From contig NZ_CP038634.1 in assembly GCF_004768545.1 (NCBI RefSeq), positions 1,612,001 through 1,676,000 on the forward strand: 64,000 bases of DNA, given 5' to 3'. Source of the stretch: Cupriavidus oxalaticus. Lineage in GTDB: Bacteria; Pseudomonadota; Gammaproteobacteria; Burkholderiales; Burkholderiaceae. Below are positions 19,071 through 28,485 of the stretch, in pieces. Position 1 is the first letter of the stretch, and every line of letters starts with the position of its first letter. The position numbers and the translations under genes are program-made. The notes beneath the pieces were generated by a model, which had not been told where the DNA came from, searched no databases, and was given only the letters and a program-made list of their open reading frames with translations.

Positions 19071-19876
19071 GCACGCTCGCCATGGACCAGGCGGAAAGCC
19101 TGCGGCGCATGCTGGCGCCGCGCACCACGCGCCGCATCGCCGTGGTCGCCAGCGAACGCGGTGCCGGCGCCACCACGGTGGCGCTGGGCCTTTCGCACGC
19201 GCTTGCGATGCAGGGCGAGCGCGTACTGCTGCTCGACGAAGACCCGGCCACGGCGCGCGCGACCAGGCTCGCCGGCGCGACCCCGGCCGGCACGCTCGCC
19301 GACGTGCAGGAAGGACGCCTGCCGCTGGAAGCCGCGGCGGGCGTCGGCACCGGCGGCGCGGTATCGGTGCTGCCGGCCGGCCGCCAACGCGCGGGGCTCG
19401 ACGTGCCCGCCGCGGCGCTGTCGGCCTTTCGCAGCGTGCTGGTCGATGCCACCGCCGATGCCGACGGCGCGCTGTCGCCCTTTGCCGGCGGCGCGCACAA
19501 CGTGGTGATCGTGATGCGCCCGGAGCTGGCGTCGATCACCGCCGCCTATGCCTGCATCAAGCGCCTGCATCACCTGTATGCCTGGCGCCGCTTCTACCTG
19601 GTGGTCAACATGGCCGCCACCGAAGCCGCCGTGCAGGCGATCCTGCGCAACCTGGCGCGTACCGCCAGCCAGTACCTCGGCGTGGAAGTGCTGTGCGCCG
19701 GCTGGCTGCCGGCCGACCCGCTGGTGGCGCGCGGCGTGCAGCTTGGCCGCTGCGTGGTCGAGGCCTTCCCGGCAGCACCCGCGACCAGCGCGCTGCGACG
19801 CACCGCCGGCAGCATCGGCGGCTGGCCGCTGCGCGCCGAGGCGCCGGCCCCTGCCGCGACGCCGGTGCCGGCGTGA
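19067..19876 (+). CDS. flhG: FlhG/FleN-type MinD-like protein with degenerate P-loop
   Basis: FlhG (FleN, YlxH) is a MinD/ParA-type ATPase that controls flagellar number with FlhF. The 269-residue protein carries the N-terminal DQA-x-x-LRR helix (Asp7 to Arg14) that activates FlhF. The deviant Walker A, normally KGGVGKT, reads ERGAGAT at residues 30-36, so both the signature Lys and the P-loop Lys are missing. Later motifs (VLLLDEDP, VLVDATADAD, VIVMRPELASITAAYA) follow family layout. Start GTG 19067 overlaps the flhF stop; ATG 19082 would start exactly at MDQAE. Confidence 0.85.
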   Translation: MSTLAMDQAESLRRMLAPRTTRRIAVVASERGAGATTVALGLSHALAMQGERVLLLDEDPATARATRLAGATPAGTLADVQEGRLPLEAAAGVGTGGAVSVLPAGRQRAGLDVPAAALSAFRSVLVDATADADGALSPFAGGAHNVVIVMRPELASITAAYACIKRLHHLYAWRRFYLVVNMAATEAAVQAILRNLARTASQYLGVEVLCAGWLPADPLVARGVQLGRCVVEAFPAAPATSALRRTAGSIGGWPLRAEAPAPAATPVPA

Positions 19877-19978
19877 GCGCCACCCGAGCCATGCCTTACC
19901 AACGAACCAGACCCTGAGCCAGCCGGCGCGCCGCGTGGCGTGCCCGTCCAGCAATCCAGCATTCACGAGAATTGCACC

Positions 19979-20695
19979 ATGTACACGATCCAGGGAAAGC
20001 TCGACCAGGCCGATGTGGTCAAGGCGCACGCACAGCTGGTGCGTCGCATCGCCTTGCAGCTGGCCGCCAAGCTGCCTGCCAGCGTGCAGATCGACGACCT
20101 GATCCAGGCCGGCATGATCGGCCTGCTCGACGCCGCCAAGCGCTATGAAGACACCCACGGCGCGCGCTTCGAGACCTACGCCAGCCAGCGCATCCGCGGC
20201 GCCATGCTCGACGAGGTGCGCGCTAACGACTGGCAGTCGCGCAGCCTGCGCCAGTTCACGCGGCGCATCGAACGCACCCAGCGCTCGCTCGAGCAGAAGC
20301 TCGGACGCACGCCGCTCGATTCCGAGGTGGCCGAGGCGATGGAGATGCCGCTGGGCGAATACCAGGTCCTGCTCAACGAGGTCTATGGCTGCCAGCTGCT
20401 GCATTACGAGGATTTCGAGCGCTCCGGGGAAGAGGATTTCCTCGACCGCCATCTTGCCGGCAGCGACGACGGCAATCCGCTGACGGTGCTGATGGAAAGC
20501 GGCATGCGCCAAGCGCTGATCCGCGCCATCGACCGGCTGCCCGAGCGCGAGAAGCTGGTGCTGTCGCTGTGCTATGACCAGGAGCTGAACCTGCGGGAGA
20601 TCGGGGCGGTGCTGGATGTGACCGAGTCGCGCGTGTGCCAGATCCGGGGGCAGGCGATTACGCGGTTGCGGAACCAGTTGCGTGGGTTGTTGTGA
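19979..20695 (+). CDS. fliA: Flagellar sigma factor FliA (sigma-28)
   Basis: FliA directs RNA polymerase to late flagellar and chemotaxis promoters. The 238-residue protein begins MYTIQGKLDQ. Region 2 has DDLIQAGMIGLLDAAKRYED and FETYASQRIRGAMLDEVR. Region 4 has LPEREKLVLSLCYDQELNLREIG-type sequence and ends with an HTH (TESRVCQIRGQAITRLR). ATG 19979 is preferred over an in-frame ATG at 19940, because sigma-28 proteins of this group start with MYT-x-QGK. The promoter before flhB suggests autoregulation. It overlaps flhE by one base. Confidence 0.95.
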   Translation: MYTIQGKLDQADVVKAHAQLVRRIALQLAAKLPASVQIDDLIQAGMIGLLDAAKRYEDTHGARFETYASQRIRGAMLDEVRANDWQSRSLRQFTRRIERTQRSLEQKLGRTPLDSEVAEAMEMPLGEYQVLLNEVYGCQLLHYEDFERSGEEDFLDRHLAGSDDGNPLTVLMESGMRQALIRAIDRLPEREKLVLSLCYDQELNLREIGAVLDVTESRVCQIRGQAITRLRNQLRGLL

Positions 20696-21132
20696 TGGGT
20701 GTTGGTGGCCTGCTTGCCCGCGGCGCCGGCGTCGTGCTGCTCGCTGCGTCGGCTTGTGCCTGGTCGGCGATCGAAGGTGGGACACGGCATGCGTGGACCG
20801 GGTCGGTCAATGGGCCGGCGTTGCATGGGCGGGGGCAGCGGGCGGTGTCGGCGCCGATTCAGCCTGTGGGGGTGTTGCCGCAGGCTGAAGGGGTGATTAC
20901 GACGGTGCGGTGGCGTTACAGCTTTGCGCAGACGCCGCCGGCCGAGTTGCAGGCATATTTGTGCAATGCGCAGCGGTGTGTGATGTTGCCCCAGGCCGAG
21001 GGGCTAACGTCCGCGTTCTCCGGCGATGATGCTACCAAGGGGTTTGTGTTTGCGTTTCGGGTGCCGGGACAGGGGAGTCTGGTGCCGGTTTTGCAGGGGC
21101 GGAGTAATGAGGTGGTTGTGGGCTTTCGGTAG
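20695..21132 (+). CDS. flhE: Flagellar protein FlhE
   Basis: FlhE is a small periplasmic protein linked to proper flagellar secretion. The 145-residue product has a signal peptide (about residues 1-23). The mature domain has family motifs: GQRAVSAPIQPVG, a VRWRYSF strand, LCNAQRCVMLPQAEG with two cysteines, and VPVLQGRSNEVVVGF at the end. ATG 20695 overlaps the fliA stop (TGATG), indicating coupling. The first part of the gene (20700-20900) is rich in GGTTGG-type sequence. Confidence 0.85.
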   Translation: MGVGGLLARGAGVVLLAASACAWSAIEGGTRHAWTGSVNGPALHGRGQRAVSAPIQPVGVLPQAEGVITTVRWRYSFAQTPPAELQAYLCNAQRCVMLPQAEGLTSAFSGDDATKGFVFAFRVPGQGSLVPVLQGRSNEVVVGFR

Positions 21133-21228
21133 GCATCTGTTCTAGGTGCCTGGCTGGCCACCAGATGGGGACCTATCCGCAAGGCACGCAACAAAAAGCC
21201 GATGCCGGTCCGCAAAGCAAAACCCAAA

Positions 21229-21687
21229 TCAGCCTGCCGCCAGGCTCACCCCCCCAACCCCGGTCGCCGCCTTCCCATCCTTCCCATACAACCCGGCATC
21301 CCCGCCACTATGCTGCCGCAGCGCCTGAATCGCCTGCTGCGTGAAATCGAGATGTGCCTTGATGACCGCGCCATTCAGCGCATTGCCATCCCGCGTCACC
21401 CGCGCAGCAAAGATCAGCTTGCGCCAGGCCTCCGCCACGCCGGCATCGAGCCGGCCAAGCAATTGCCCGTCCGCGCCAGCACGCAGGCCCAGCGCCTGCA
21501 TCTGCGCTTCCCGCGCCCGGACCTGCCGCGACAGCCCCTGACCCACTTCCACCTTGCGCGTCAGCAACTCGCTGAGCGCAGTGAAATCCCCGCGCTTGAT
21601 GGCATCTCGCTCTTGCGCAAGAAGTTGCCCGAAAGCTTCAACACCTTCGGTTTCACGCTGCAGGGACTGGATCAGGCTTTGGCTCAT
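21229..21687 (-). CDS. flgN: Flagellar chaperone FlgN
   Basis: FlgN is the cytoplasmic chaperone for the hook-filament junction proteins FlgK and FlgL. The 152-residue protein is almost entirely helical, with a long coiled-coil N-terminus (LIQSLQRETEGVEAFGQLL, then LTRKVEVGQGLSRQVRARE). The weak sequence match is supported by position directly after flgM on the minus strand (7-base gap) and by flgK and flgL in the same cluster. It converges on flhE; no T-tract terminator was seen between them. Confidence 0.88.
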   Translation of the reverse strand: MSQSLIQSLQRETEGVEAFGQLLAQERDAIKRGDFTALSELLTRKVEVGQGLSRQVRAREAQMQALGLRAGADGQLLGRLDAGVAEAWRKLIFAARVTRDGNALNGAVIKAHLDFTQQAIQALRQHSGGDAGLYGKDGKAATGVGGVSLAAG

Positions 21688-21694
21688 GATTTGG

Positions 21695-22003
21695 CTATTG
21701 AGGGTCGGCCTGGCCTAGCTCGCGCAAGCTGGCGAGCAGGCCATCGGCAATCTTGCCCGGGTCGATCTTGATCCGGCCTTCGGCGATGGCCTGGCGGATT
21801 TCTTCGACCTTGGCGGTATCGATATCGTCGTCGGTTTCCTGCGCCAGGCGGCTGCTGATCTCGCGCACCTGTGCGGCCAGCGGACTGACGCTCAGCCCGG
21901 AGGACGGCGGGGCGGCGCTGGCCGGTGCGGCCTGGGGCCGGGCGGCGGCGTCGCCTGCGGGCGCGTCGGCGGGCCGGGACGAGGTGGAATGGTTGATCTT
22001 CAC
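21695..22003 (-). CDS. flgM: Anti-sigma-28 factor FlgM
   Basis: FlgM binds FliA and blocks late gene expression until it is exported through the finished hook. The 102-residue protein has a disordered Ala/Pro-rich N-half and the C-terminal sigma-binding helices (VREISSRLAQETDDDIDTAK, then VEEIRQAIAEGRIKIDPGKIA). It starts at GTG 22003 after AAGGAA. A sigma-28 promoter is 28 bases upstream, so FliA drives its own inhibitor. Confidence 0.93.
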   Translation of the reverse strand: MKINHSTSSRPADAPAGDAAARPQAAPASAAPPSSGLSVSPLAAQVREISSRLAQETDDDIDTAKVEEIRQAIAEGRIKIDPGKIADGLLASLRELGQADPQ

Positions 22004-22030
22004 GGGCGTTCCTTGCTGGTTTCCTATGGC

Positions 22031-22057
22031 ATTACGGCCGTGGCGGGGAAATCTTTA
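22031..22057 (-). promoter_or_regulatory. Sigma-28 (FliA) promoter of flgM-flgN
   Basis: On the minus strand, TAAAGATT (22057-22050) and GCCGTAAT (22038-22031) are 11 bases apart, the exact spacing of sigma-28 promoters. The -10 element ends 28 bases before the flgM GTG, so the transcript would have a very short leader holding AAGGAA. Confidence 0.8.
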
Positions 22058-22175
22058 GGGAACGTGCCCCAGGGGTGCGTCCCATATCGCCCGCACGGCT
22101 GGACCGGCGGCATTTTCGCATGCCGCGGTGCCATCGGAATCCGGCTGCCAGCCACGATCGGCAGACTCGAAGTGC

Positions 22176-22985
22176 TTATTGCAGCACGACGGTATCACCG
22201 CTGCGCACCAACCCGTTGACCACCTGGCCGTTGCGCAGGCGGACCTGCACGGTATTGCCGGTGGCGGCGTCGGCCAGCACCTTGCCCTCGCTGGAGATCT
22301 GGAACGCCTCACCCTCGACCGACACCGTGACGGTCTGTCCCTGGCGCACCGCGATGGCCTTGCGCAGCAGGTCGCTGCGCATGGGCGAGCCGGCGGCGAT
22401 GCGGTTGGCGGCGACGGCGCCGGCGAGCTGGGCCGGGTCGGTGATGACCGCGCGCGGCAAGGTGGCAAGGTCGCCCTGGCGCACTTCGATATCGGCCTGG
22501 CTGACCGGTTCGCCCGGACCCAGGGCGCGCGACGCGACGTAATAGTCGGTCAGCACCGATACGCGCGCCTGCATATAGCGCACCCACGGCCGCTCGCCGC
22601 CACAGCGCACGCCGACCGAGACCCGCCCCCACGGCGAGGCGCCGGCGGGCAGGAACGGGTCGGGCGATGCGCACTCCGGCGCGCGGCCGCCCGACGGCGG
22701 AGCCACCTGCACGCTGACCTTGCCGGGCAGGCCGGCGGTCTGCTGCAGCAGGAAGCGCTCCACGGCAGCGCGTGCGGGATCCTCGGTGAAGGGGCTTGCA
22801 GCGGCCGCGTGCTGGCCGGCCGCCGGTGCCTGCATGGCGACCGGAGTGACCTGCGCCGGCGCAGCGCCGGCGGCCCCGGCAAGGCACAGCAGGCCTGCCG
22901 CCAGCAGGGTCTGCGCCTTGCGCGGGCCGTTGCGGCGGGAATAGCGGCCGAGGGTGCGTCGGAGGGAGCGGCGATTGGGGTTCAT
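22176..22985 (-). CDS. flgA: P-ring assembly chaperone FlgA
   Basis: FlgA is a periplasmic chaperone for FlgI in P-ring assembly. The 269-residue protein has a basic start and a hydrophobic segment (LLAAGLLCLAGAAGAA, about residues 28-43). The SAF-domain region follows, with YVASRALGPGEPVSQADIEV, and a conserved end (GQTVTVSVEGEAFQISSEG, then VQVRLRNGQVVNGLV). It is divergent from flgB with a 230-base gap between, where both promoters must lie. Confidence 0.92.
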   Translation of the reverse strand: MNPNRRSLRRTLGRYSRRNGPRKAQTLLAAGLLCLAGAAGAAPAQVTPVAMQAPAAGQHAAAASPFTEDPARAAVERFLLQQTAGLPGKVSVQVAPPSGGRAPECASPDPFLPAGASPWGRVSVGVRCGGERPWVRYMQARVSVLTDYYVASRALGPGEPVSQADIEVRQGDLATLPRAVITDPAQLAGAVAANRIAAGSPMRSDLLRKAIAVRQGQTVTVSVEGEAFQISSEGKVLADAATGNTVQVRLRNGQVVNGLVRSGDTVVLQ

Positions 22986-23215
22986 CTGGTCTTCCCGGCA
23001 AGGACGGCGGGGCCTGCGCTGGCATGCCCGGCGCGCTGCCCCGTGACCGGCGGCGCGCCCCGTCTACATCAGTCATCGGGTTCCGATTGTAGGCAGCGCC
23101 TCGCGCGAGGGCGTGCCGAAATGCAAGGATTTCCCGTCCTTATTCATCCGATTGGCGCCACCGGCCCCCGCCTAAGATGGCACCCCTGAAGAAGGTCGTC
23201 CAGGGAGATGCCAGC

Positions 23216-23623
23216 ATGATCGACAGACTCGACGCGTCGCTACGCTTCCAGCAGGAAGCGCTGAGCCTGCGCAACCAGCGGCAATCGGTGATTGCCTCCA
23301 ACATCGCGCACGCCGATACCCCGGGCTACAAGGCCCGCGACTTCGATTTCGCCAGCACGCTGGCGCAGTCCGTGGAACGCGGCCATCGCAACGAAGGCAT
23401 GTCGCTGTCGACCACCCAGGTCCGCCACCTGCCCGCGCAGGCGCCGACCCGCGAGGCGTTCGATCTGGCCTACCGCATTCCGCTGCAGTCCAGCGTCGAC
23501 GGCAACACCGTTGAAATGGATGCCGAGCGCGTGGCCTTCGCCGACAACGCGGTGCATTTCGAGTCGGGCCTGACGGTGATGAACTCGAAGATCAAGACCA
23601 TGCTGGCGGCGATCCAGCAATAA
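23216..23623 (+). CDS. flgB: Flagellar proximal rod protein FlgB
   Basis: FlgB is a proximal rod subunit. The 135-residue product starts [20 protein letters not shown] and carries the rod-protein signature [23 protein letters not shown] 23216 follows AGGGAGAT; an upstream in-frame start at 23177 lacks a site. It is the first gene of the flgBCDEFGHIJ series, 34 bases before flgC. Confidence 0.95.
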   Translation: MIDRLDASLRFQQEALSLRNQRQSVIASNIAHADTPGYKARDFDFASTLAQSVERGHRNEGMSLSTTQVRHLPAQAPTREAFDLAYRIPLQSSVDGNTVEMDAERVAFADNAVHFESGLTVMNSKIKTMLAAIQQ

Positions 23624-23657
23624 GCGAGCAACAGATCCAGCAGCAAGGAGGGAGCGC

Positions 23658-24065
23658 ATGCCGGCAATGAACATCTTCGACGTCGCGGGCTCGGCCATGG
23701 CGGCGCAGTCGCAGCGCATGAACGTGACCGCGTCCAACCTGGCCAACGCCGACAGCGTGGTCAGCCCGGACGGGCAGGCCTACCGTGCCAAGCAGGTCGT
23801 GTTCGGCATGGCGCCCACGCCCGGCCAGAGCGACGTCGGCGGGGTCCAGGTGGCCGGCATCAGCGAAGACCCTTCGCCGCCGCGCATGGTCCACAACCCC
23901 ACGCATCCGATGGCGAACGCGCAGGGCTACGTGGTCATGCCCAACGTCAACCCGGTGGAAGAGATGGTCAACATGATCTCGGCCTCGCGCTCGTACCAGG
24001 CCAATGTCGAGGTGCTCAACTCCGCCAAGAACATGATGCTCAAGACGCTGACGATCGGCCAGTAA
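23658..24065 (+). CDS. flgC: Flagellar proximal rod protein FlgC
   Basis: FlgC is a rod subunit. The 135-residue protein has the N-terminal rod motif ([20 protein letters not shown], then NLANADS). The C-terminal motif [20 protein letters not shown] forms the coiled-coil packing typical of axial proteins. ATG 23658 follows AAGGAGGG. Confidence 0.95.
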   Translation: MPAMNIFDVAGSAMAAQSQRMNVTASNLANADSVVSPDGQAYRAKQVVFGMAPTPGQSDVGGVQVAGISEDPSPPRMVHNPTHPMANAQGYVVMPNVNPVEEMVNMISASRSYQANVEVLNSAKNMMLKTLTIGQ

Positions 24066-24103
24066 CGGCCCTCGACGAGCTAAGGAAAGAGGAACCGCGC
24101 GAC

Positions 24104-24775
24104 ATGACAACCACTTCTTCGGTCAACAGCAACAGCAGTACCACCAACATCAACGATGCTCTGAAGAACAGCAGCGCCAGCGCCGCCGACCTGCAGAACA
24201 ACTTCCTGAAGATGCTGGTGACCCAGCTCAACAACCAGGACCCGCTCAAGCCGCTGGACAACTCGCAGCTGACCTCGCAGCTGGCGCAGATCTCCACCGT
24301 CAGCGGCATGCAGACCATGAATGCGACCCTGTCGCAGCTGCTGAACCAGGTCAGCGCCAGCCGCGCGATGGACTCCGCCGCGCTGATCGGCCGCACGGTG
24401 ATGGTGCCGGGCAAGCAGGTGTCGGTCGAAGGCGGTGTGCCCTCCAGGTTCGGCGTCGACCTGCCGTCCACGGCGGACGCCGTCACGGTCGACGTGCTCG
24501 ACGACAAGGGCAACGTGGTGCGCACCATCGACATGAAGGGCCAGACCTCGGGCGTGCACGACGTGGCGTGGGACGGGAAGAACGATGCCGGTGTCGCGGT
24601 CGCGGACGGCGAATACACCTTCCGCGTCAACGCCACAGCCAACGGCACCTCGGTGCAGCCGGTGGCGCTGGTCTACGGCAAGGTACAGAGCATCAGCGGT
24701 GACGCGTCCGGCGTGCTGGTCAACCTGGCCGACGGCCAGGCAGCGAACGTCGACGAGGTGCGGCGCATTCTCTAA
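24104..24775 (+). CDS. flgD: Flagellar hook-capping protein FlgD
   Basis: FlgD is the scaffold that caps the growing hook. The 223-residue protein has a Ser/Asn-rich N-terminus, the signature NNFLKMLVTQLNNQDPLKPL (about residues 36-55), then the FlgD Ig-like and Tudor-like region (TSGVHDVAWDGKNDAGVAVA, then GEYTFRV). It lies between flgC and flgE. Confidence 0.95.
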   Translation: MTTTSSVNSNSSTTNINDALKNSSASAADLQNNFLKMLVTQLNNQDPLKPLDNSQLTSQLAQISTVSGMQTMNATLSQLLNQVSASRAMDSAALIGRTVMVPGKQVSVEGGVPSRFGVDLPSTADAVTVDVLDDKGNVVRTIDMKGQTSGVHDVAWDGKNDAGVAVADGEYTFRVNATANGTSVQPVALVYGKVQSISGDASGVLVNLADGQAANVDEVRRIL

Positions 24776-24841
24776 TCGCAGGCGCTGGCGCATGCTGCGC
24801 GCACCGGCATCAACGACAGCCAAGTCAAAAGGAAGATATCC

Positions 24842-26104
24842 ATGGGTTTCGGTCAAGGGGTAAGCGGCATCAACGCCGCGGCAGCCAATCTGGATGTAAT
24901 CGGCAACAACATTGCCAATGCCAACACGGTCGGCTACAAGCAATCGAGCACGCAGTTCGCCGATGTCTACGCCGGCAGCAAGATCGGCCTGGGCACCACG
25001 GTGAACTCGGTGGTCCAGTCGTTCAAGCAGGGCAATATCGAGGCCTCCGGGCGATCGCTGGATGTGGCCATCACCAATGGCAGCGGCTTCTACCGGCTGG
25101 TCGGGACGGATGGATCGGTGCATTTCTCGCGCAATGGGCAGTTCCTGCGCACGGATGACGGCCGCATCGTCAACGCGCAGGGCCTGCAGCTGACCGGCTA
25201 TCCGGCAGCCGCGGCCGGCGGCGGCGCCACGCCGCAGCCGCTGGTGGTATCCAATGCGCAGATGCCGCCCCAGGAAACCACAGACATCACGGCGCAGTAC
25301 AACCTCGATTCGCGCAGCACCGTGCCGACGACCGCGTTCGCCAGCACGCCCGGCAACCTGCCTGACTCGTCGATGTACAACTACAGCACCAGCATGACGG
25401 TGTACGACTCGCTCGGCAATGCCAGGCAGGTGGTTGCCTACTTCGGCAAGGAGATGGGAGGGGCGCCGACGGTGCCCGGCGGCACCGATTGGGTGCTGAA
25501 CGTGACCGACGAGGCCGGCAACCGGCTTGGAATCGGCGATGCCGCCACGACGCCGCCCACCCCCGCCGGCCAGACGGTCACGCTGGCGTTCGACAGTGCC
25601 GGCAAACTGGTCTCCACCAACCCCGCCTCGTTCGCATTGACCTCGCCGGCGGCAAACGGCGCCGGCGCCATGTCGATGAAGGTAGACCTGGCCGGCACGA
25701 CGCAATTTGGCTCCGACCACGACGCCAAGCCGCCCCAACAGAATGGCTATGCCTCGGGCAGCCTGCTCGGCTTCTCGATCGAAGCCGACGGCACCATCCG
25801 CGGCAGCTACTCGAACGAGCAGACCCAGGAACTCGGCACCGTGGTGCTGGCCAGCTTCGGCAACGCCGAAGGCCTGCGCGCCGAGGGCGGCAATACGTGG
25901 GCAGCCACCGGCGCCTCCGGCCAGCCGGTCATCGGCACGCCGGGCGGCTCGCGCGGCCAGCTGATGTCGAACGCCAATGAAGCGTCCAACGTCGACCTCT
26001 CCGCCGAGCTGGTCAACCTGATCATCGCCCAGCGTAATTACCAGGCCAACGCCAAGACCATCGAGACGCAGAACCAGGTCATGCAGTCGCTGGTGAACAT
26101 GTAA
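24842..26104 (+). CDS. flgE: Flagellar hook protein FlgE
   Basis: FlgE builds the hook. The 420-residue protein has the N-terminal axial motif (GVSGINAAAANLDVIGNNIA, NANTVGYKQ), a variable middle domain and the C-terminal motif NEASNVDLSAELVNLIIAQR followed by NYQANAKTIE. ATG 24842 is preceded by an AAAGGAAG site. Confidence 0.96.
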   Translation: MGFGQGVSGINAAAANLDVIGNNIANANTVGYKQSSTQFADVYAGSKIGLGTTVNSVVQSFKQGNIEASGRSLDVAITNGSGFYRLVGTDGSVHFSRNGQFLRTDDGRIVNAQGLQLTGYPAAAAGGGATPQPLVVSNAQMPPQETTDITAQYNLDSRSTVPTTAFASTPGNLPDSSMYNYSTSMTVYDSLGNARQVVAYFGKEMGGAPTVPGGTDWVLNVTDEAGNRLGIGDAATTPPTPAGQTVTLAFDSAGKLVSTNPASFALTSPAANGAGAMSMKVDLAGTTQFGSDHDAKPPQQNGYASGSLLGFSIEADGTIRGSYSNEQTQELGTVVLASFGNAEGLRAEGGNTWAATGASGQPVIGTPGGSRGQLMSNANEASNVDLSAELVNLIIAQRNYQANAKTIETQNQVMQSLVNM

Positions 26105-26148
26105 GGCACGACGCGTCGCGTGAAGAGCAAACCAGCTGAGGCAAGTCG

Positions 26149-26892
26149 ATGGACCGCATGATCTATACCGCCCTGTCGGGCGCCAAGCAGATACTCGACC
26201 AGCAGGCGGCGGCATCGAACAACCTGGCCAACGTGTCGACGCCCGGGTTCCGCGCGCAGGTCAACCTGTACCGCGCGGTGCCCGTGGTCGGTGCCGAGGC
26301 CGGCACGCGCGCCTTCACGCTGGCCTCGACGCCCGGCGCCGACATGCGCGCCGGTCCGTTGACCTACACCGGCCGCAATCTCGACGTGGCGCTGCAGGGC
26401 AACGGCTGGCTGGTGGTGCAGGCGCCTGATGGCTCCGAGGCCTATACCCGTGCCGGCGCGCTGCAGGTCGCGCAGGACGGCCAGGTGCAGACCCTGTCCG
26501 GCCTGCCGGTGATGGGCGACGGCGGCCCGCTGGCGGTGCCGCCGGGCTCGCAGGTCACCATCGGCACGGATGGCACCATCACCGCGCGCGGCCCGGGCGA
26601 AGCATCGGCTGGCCTGGCCCAGGTAGGCAAGCTGCGCGTGGTCAACCCGCCCAACGACGCCATCGCGCGCGGCGACGATGGCCTGTTCCGCCTGCGCCCC
26701 GGCGCGCAGCCGCTGGAAGCCGACCCCACCGTGCGCGTGATTTCTGGCGCGCTCGAGGGCAGCAACGTCAACCCGACCGAAGCCATGGTCGAGATGATCG
26801 CCAATGCGCGCCGCTTCGAGATGCAGATGAAGATGATCCAGGGCGCGGACGGCAACGAGCAGCGCGCCAACCAGCTGCTGTCGACCAACTGA
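26149..26892 (+). CDS. flgF: Flagellar proximal rod protein FlgF
   Basis: FlgF is a rod protein. The 247-residue product starts [20 protein letters not shown] and continues [14 protein letters not shown]. It has a mid-domain [20 protein letters not shown] and ends with the axial C-terminal helix ([20 protein letters not shown]). It is 44 bases after flgE and 90 bases before flgG. Confidence 0.95.
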   Translation: MDRMIYTALSGAKQILDQQAAASNNLANVSTPGFRAQVNLYRAVPVVGAEAGTRAFTLASTPGADMRAGPLTYTGRNLDVALQGNGWLVVQAPDGSEAYTRAGALQVAQDGQVQTLSGLPVMGDGGPLAVPPGSQVTIGTDGTITARGPGEASAGLAQVGKLRVVNPPNDAIARGDDGLFRLRPGAQPLEADPTVRVISGALEGSNVNPTEAMVEMIANARRFEMQMKMIQGADGNEQRANQLLSTN

Positions 26893-26982
26893 CGCGGCGG
26901 CAAAACAGGACCGGAGCGCGGCGCGCCGATTGCGCGCCCCTCGCTCCAGCTACCAGCTACAAGACTCCCAGCAAGGACCACC

Positions 26983-27768
26983 ATGATCCGCTCTCTCTGG
27001 ATTGCCAAGACCGGCCTCGATGCGCAGCAGACGCAGATGGACGTGATCTCGAACAACCTGGCCAACGTGTCGACCAACGGCTTCAAGCGCGGCCGCGCGG
27101 TGTTCGAGGAACTGATGTACCAGACCATCCGCCAGCCCGGCGCGCTGTCGTCGGACCAGACCACGCTGCCCTCGGGCATGCAGCTGGGCACCGGCGTGCG
27201 CCCGGTCGCGACCGAGCGCATTCACACACAGGGCAATCCGCAGCAGACCGGCAACAACAAGGACGTGGCCATCATCGGCCAGGGCTTCTTCCAGGTAGCG
27301 CTGCCCGACGGCACCACTGCCTACACCCGCGACGGCTCGTTCCAGGTGGACCAGAACGGCCAGCTGGTGACGTCCAGCGGCTTCGTGATCCAGCCCGCCG
27401 TGACCATCCCGGCCAACACGCTGTCGCTGACGGTGGCGCGCGACGGCACGGTGTCGGTGACACAGCCGGGCTCGAGCGCCAACGTGCAGGTCGGCCAGCT
27501 GCAGCTGGCCACCTTCATGAACCCGGCCGGCCTGGAAAGCATGGGCGAAAACCTGTATGTGCAGACCGATGCGTCGGGCGCGCCCAATACCACCGTGCCG
27601 GGCCTGAACGGCGCCGGCGTGCTGCAGCAGAACTACGTGGAAGCGTCCAACGTCAACGTGGTGGAAGAGCTGGTCAGCATGATCCAGACCCAGCGCGCGT
27701 ACGAGATCAACAGCAAGGCAGTGCAGACTTCAGACCAGATGCTGCAGCGCCTGGCGCAGATGGGTTGA
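26983..27768 (+). CDS. flgG: Flagellar distal rod protein FlgG
   Basis: FlgG forms the distal rod. The 261-residue protein starts [20 protein letters not shown], has [15 protein letters not shown], the FlgG-type insert [20 protein letters not shown], and the C-terminal motif [23 protein letters not shown] 26983 has an AAGGACC site. flgH begins 11 bases after its stop. Confidence 0.96.
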   Translation: MIRSLWIAKTGLDAQQTQMDVISNNLANVSTNGFKRGRAVFEELMYQTIRQPGALSSDQTTLPSGMQLGTGVRPVATERIHTQGNPQQTGNNKDVAIIGQGFFQVALPDGTTAYTRDGSFQVDQNGQLVTSSGFVIQPAVTIPANTLSLTVARDGTVSVTQPGSSANVQVGQLQLATFMNPAGLESMGENLYVQTDASGAPNTTVPGLNGAGVLQQNYVEASNVNVVEELVSMIQTQRAYEINSKAVQTSDQMLQRLAQMG

Positions 27769-27779
27769 GAGTTGTGGAC

Positions 27780-28478
27780 ATGGCCACCTTGCTTTCCCGC
27801 CTGGGCGCGCATGCGCTGGTTTGCCTGGCCGGCGTGGCAATGCTGGCCACGAGCGGCTGCGCGCTGGTGCCGCGCGAGCCGCTGGTGCAACTGCCCACCA
27901 CCGCGCGCGCCGAGCCGCGCCCGGTCGGGCCGGCTTCCGGATCGATCTACCAGTCGTCGTATGCCGGCAACCCGCTGTTCGAGGACCGCCGCCCGCGCAA
28001 CGTGGGCGACATCCTGACCATCGTCATCACCGAGAACGTCAACGCCAGCAAGAACTCCGGCACCAATACCAGCCGTAGCGGCAGCACCACGCTGACGTTC
28101 GATGCCGTGCCGCGCGCACTGGGCGGGCTGTTCGGCGCCAGCCAGAACGCCGACATCAATGGCGGCAACAACATGAAGGCCAGCGGCGGCGCCAGCGCGG
28201 CCAACACCTTCAACGGCACTATCACCGTCACCGTGCTGGAAGTCTTGCAGAACGGCAACCTGGTGGTCTCCGGCGAAAAACAGATGGCGATCAACCAGGG
28301 CGCCGAGTTCATCCGCTTCTCGGGCGTGGTCAACCCGCGCACCGTCACCGGCGACAACGCCGTGCTGTCCACGCAGGTGGCCGACGCGCGCATCGAGTAC
28401 ACCGCCAAGGGCGTGATCGACGAAGCGCAGAACATGGGCTGGCTGCAGCGCTTCTTCCTCAATGTCTTACCGTTCTGA
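27780..28478 (+). CDS. flgH: Flagellar L-ring lipoprotein FlgH
   Basis: FlgH forms the outer-membrane L-ring. The 232-residue protein has a lipoprotein signal ending in MLATSGC. Family motifs are [40 protein letters not shown] and [20 protein letters not shown]. Start ATG 27780 is chosen; GTG 27774 and TTG 27765 are in frame just upstream. flgI overlaps or closely follows its end. Confidence 0.94.
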   Translation: MATLLSRLGAHALVCLAGVAMLATSGCALVPREPLVQLPTTARAEPRPVGPASGSIYQSSYAGNPLFEDRRPRNVGDILTIVITENVNASKNSGTNTSRSGSTTLTFDAVPRALGGLFGASQNADINGGNNMKASGGASAANTFNGTITVTVLEVLQNGNLVVSGEKQMAINQGAEFIRFSGVVNPRTVTGDNAVLSTQVADARIEYTAKGVIDEAQNMGWLQRFFLNVLPF

Positions 28479-28485
28479 CCGCGCC

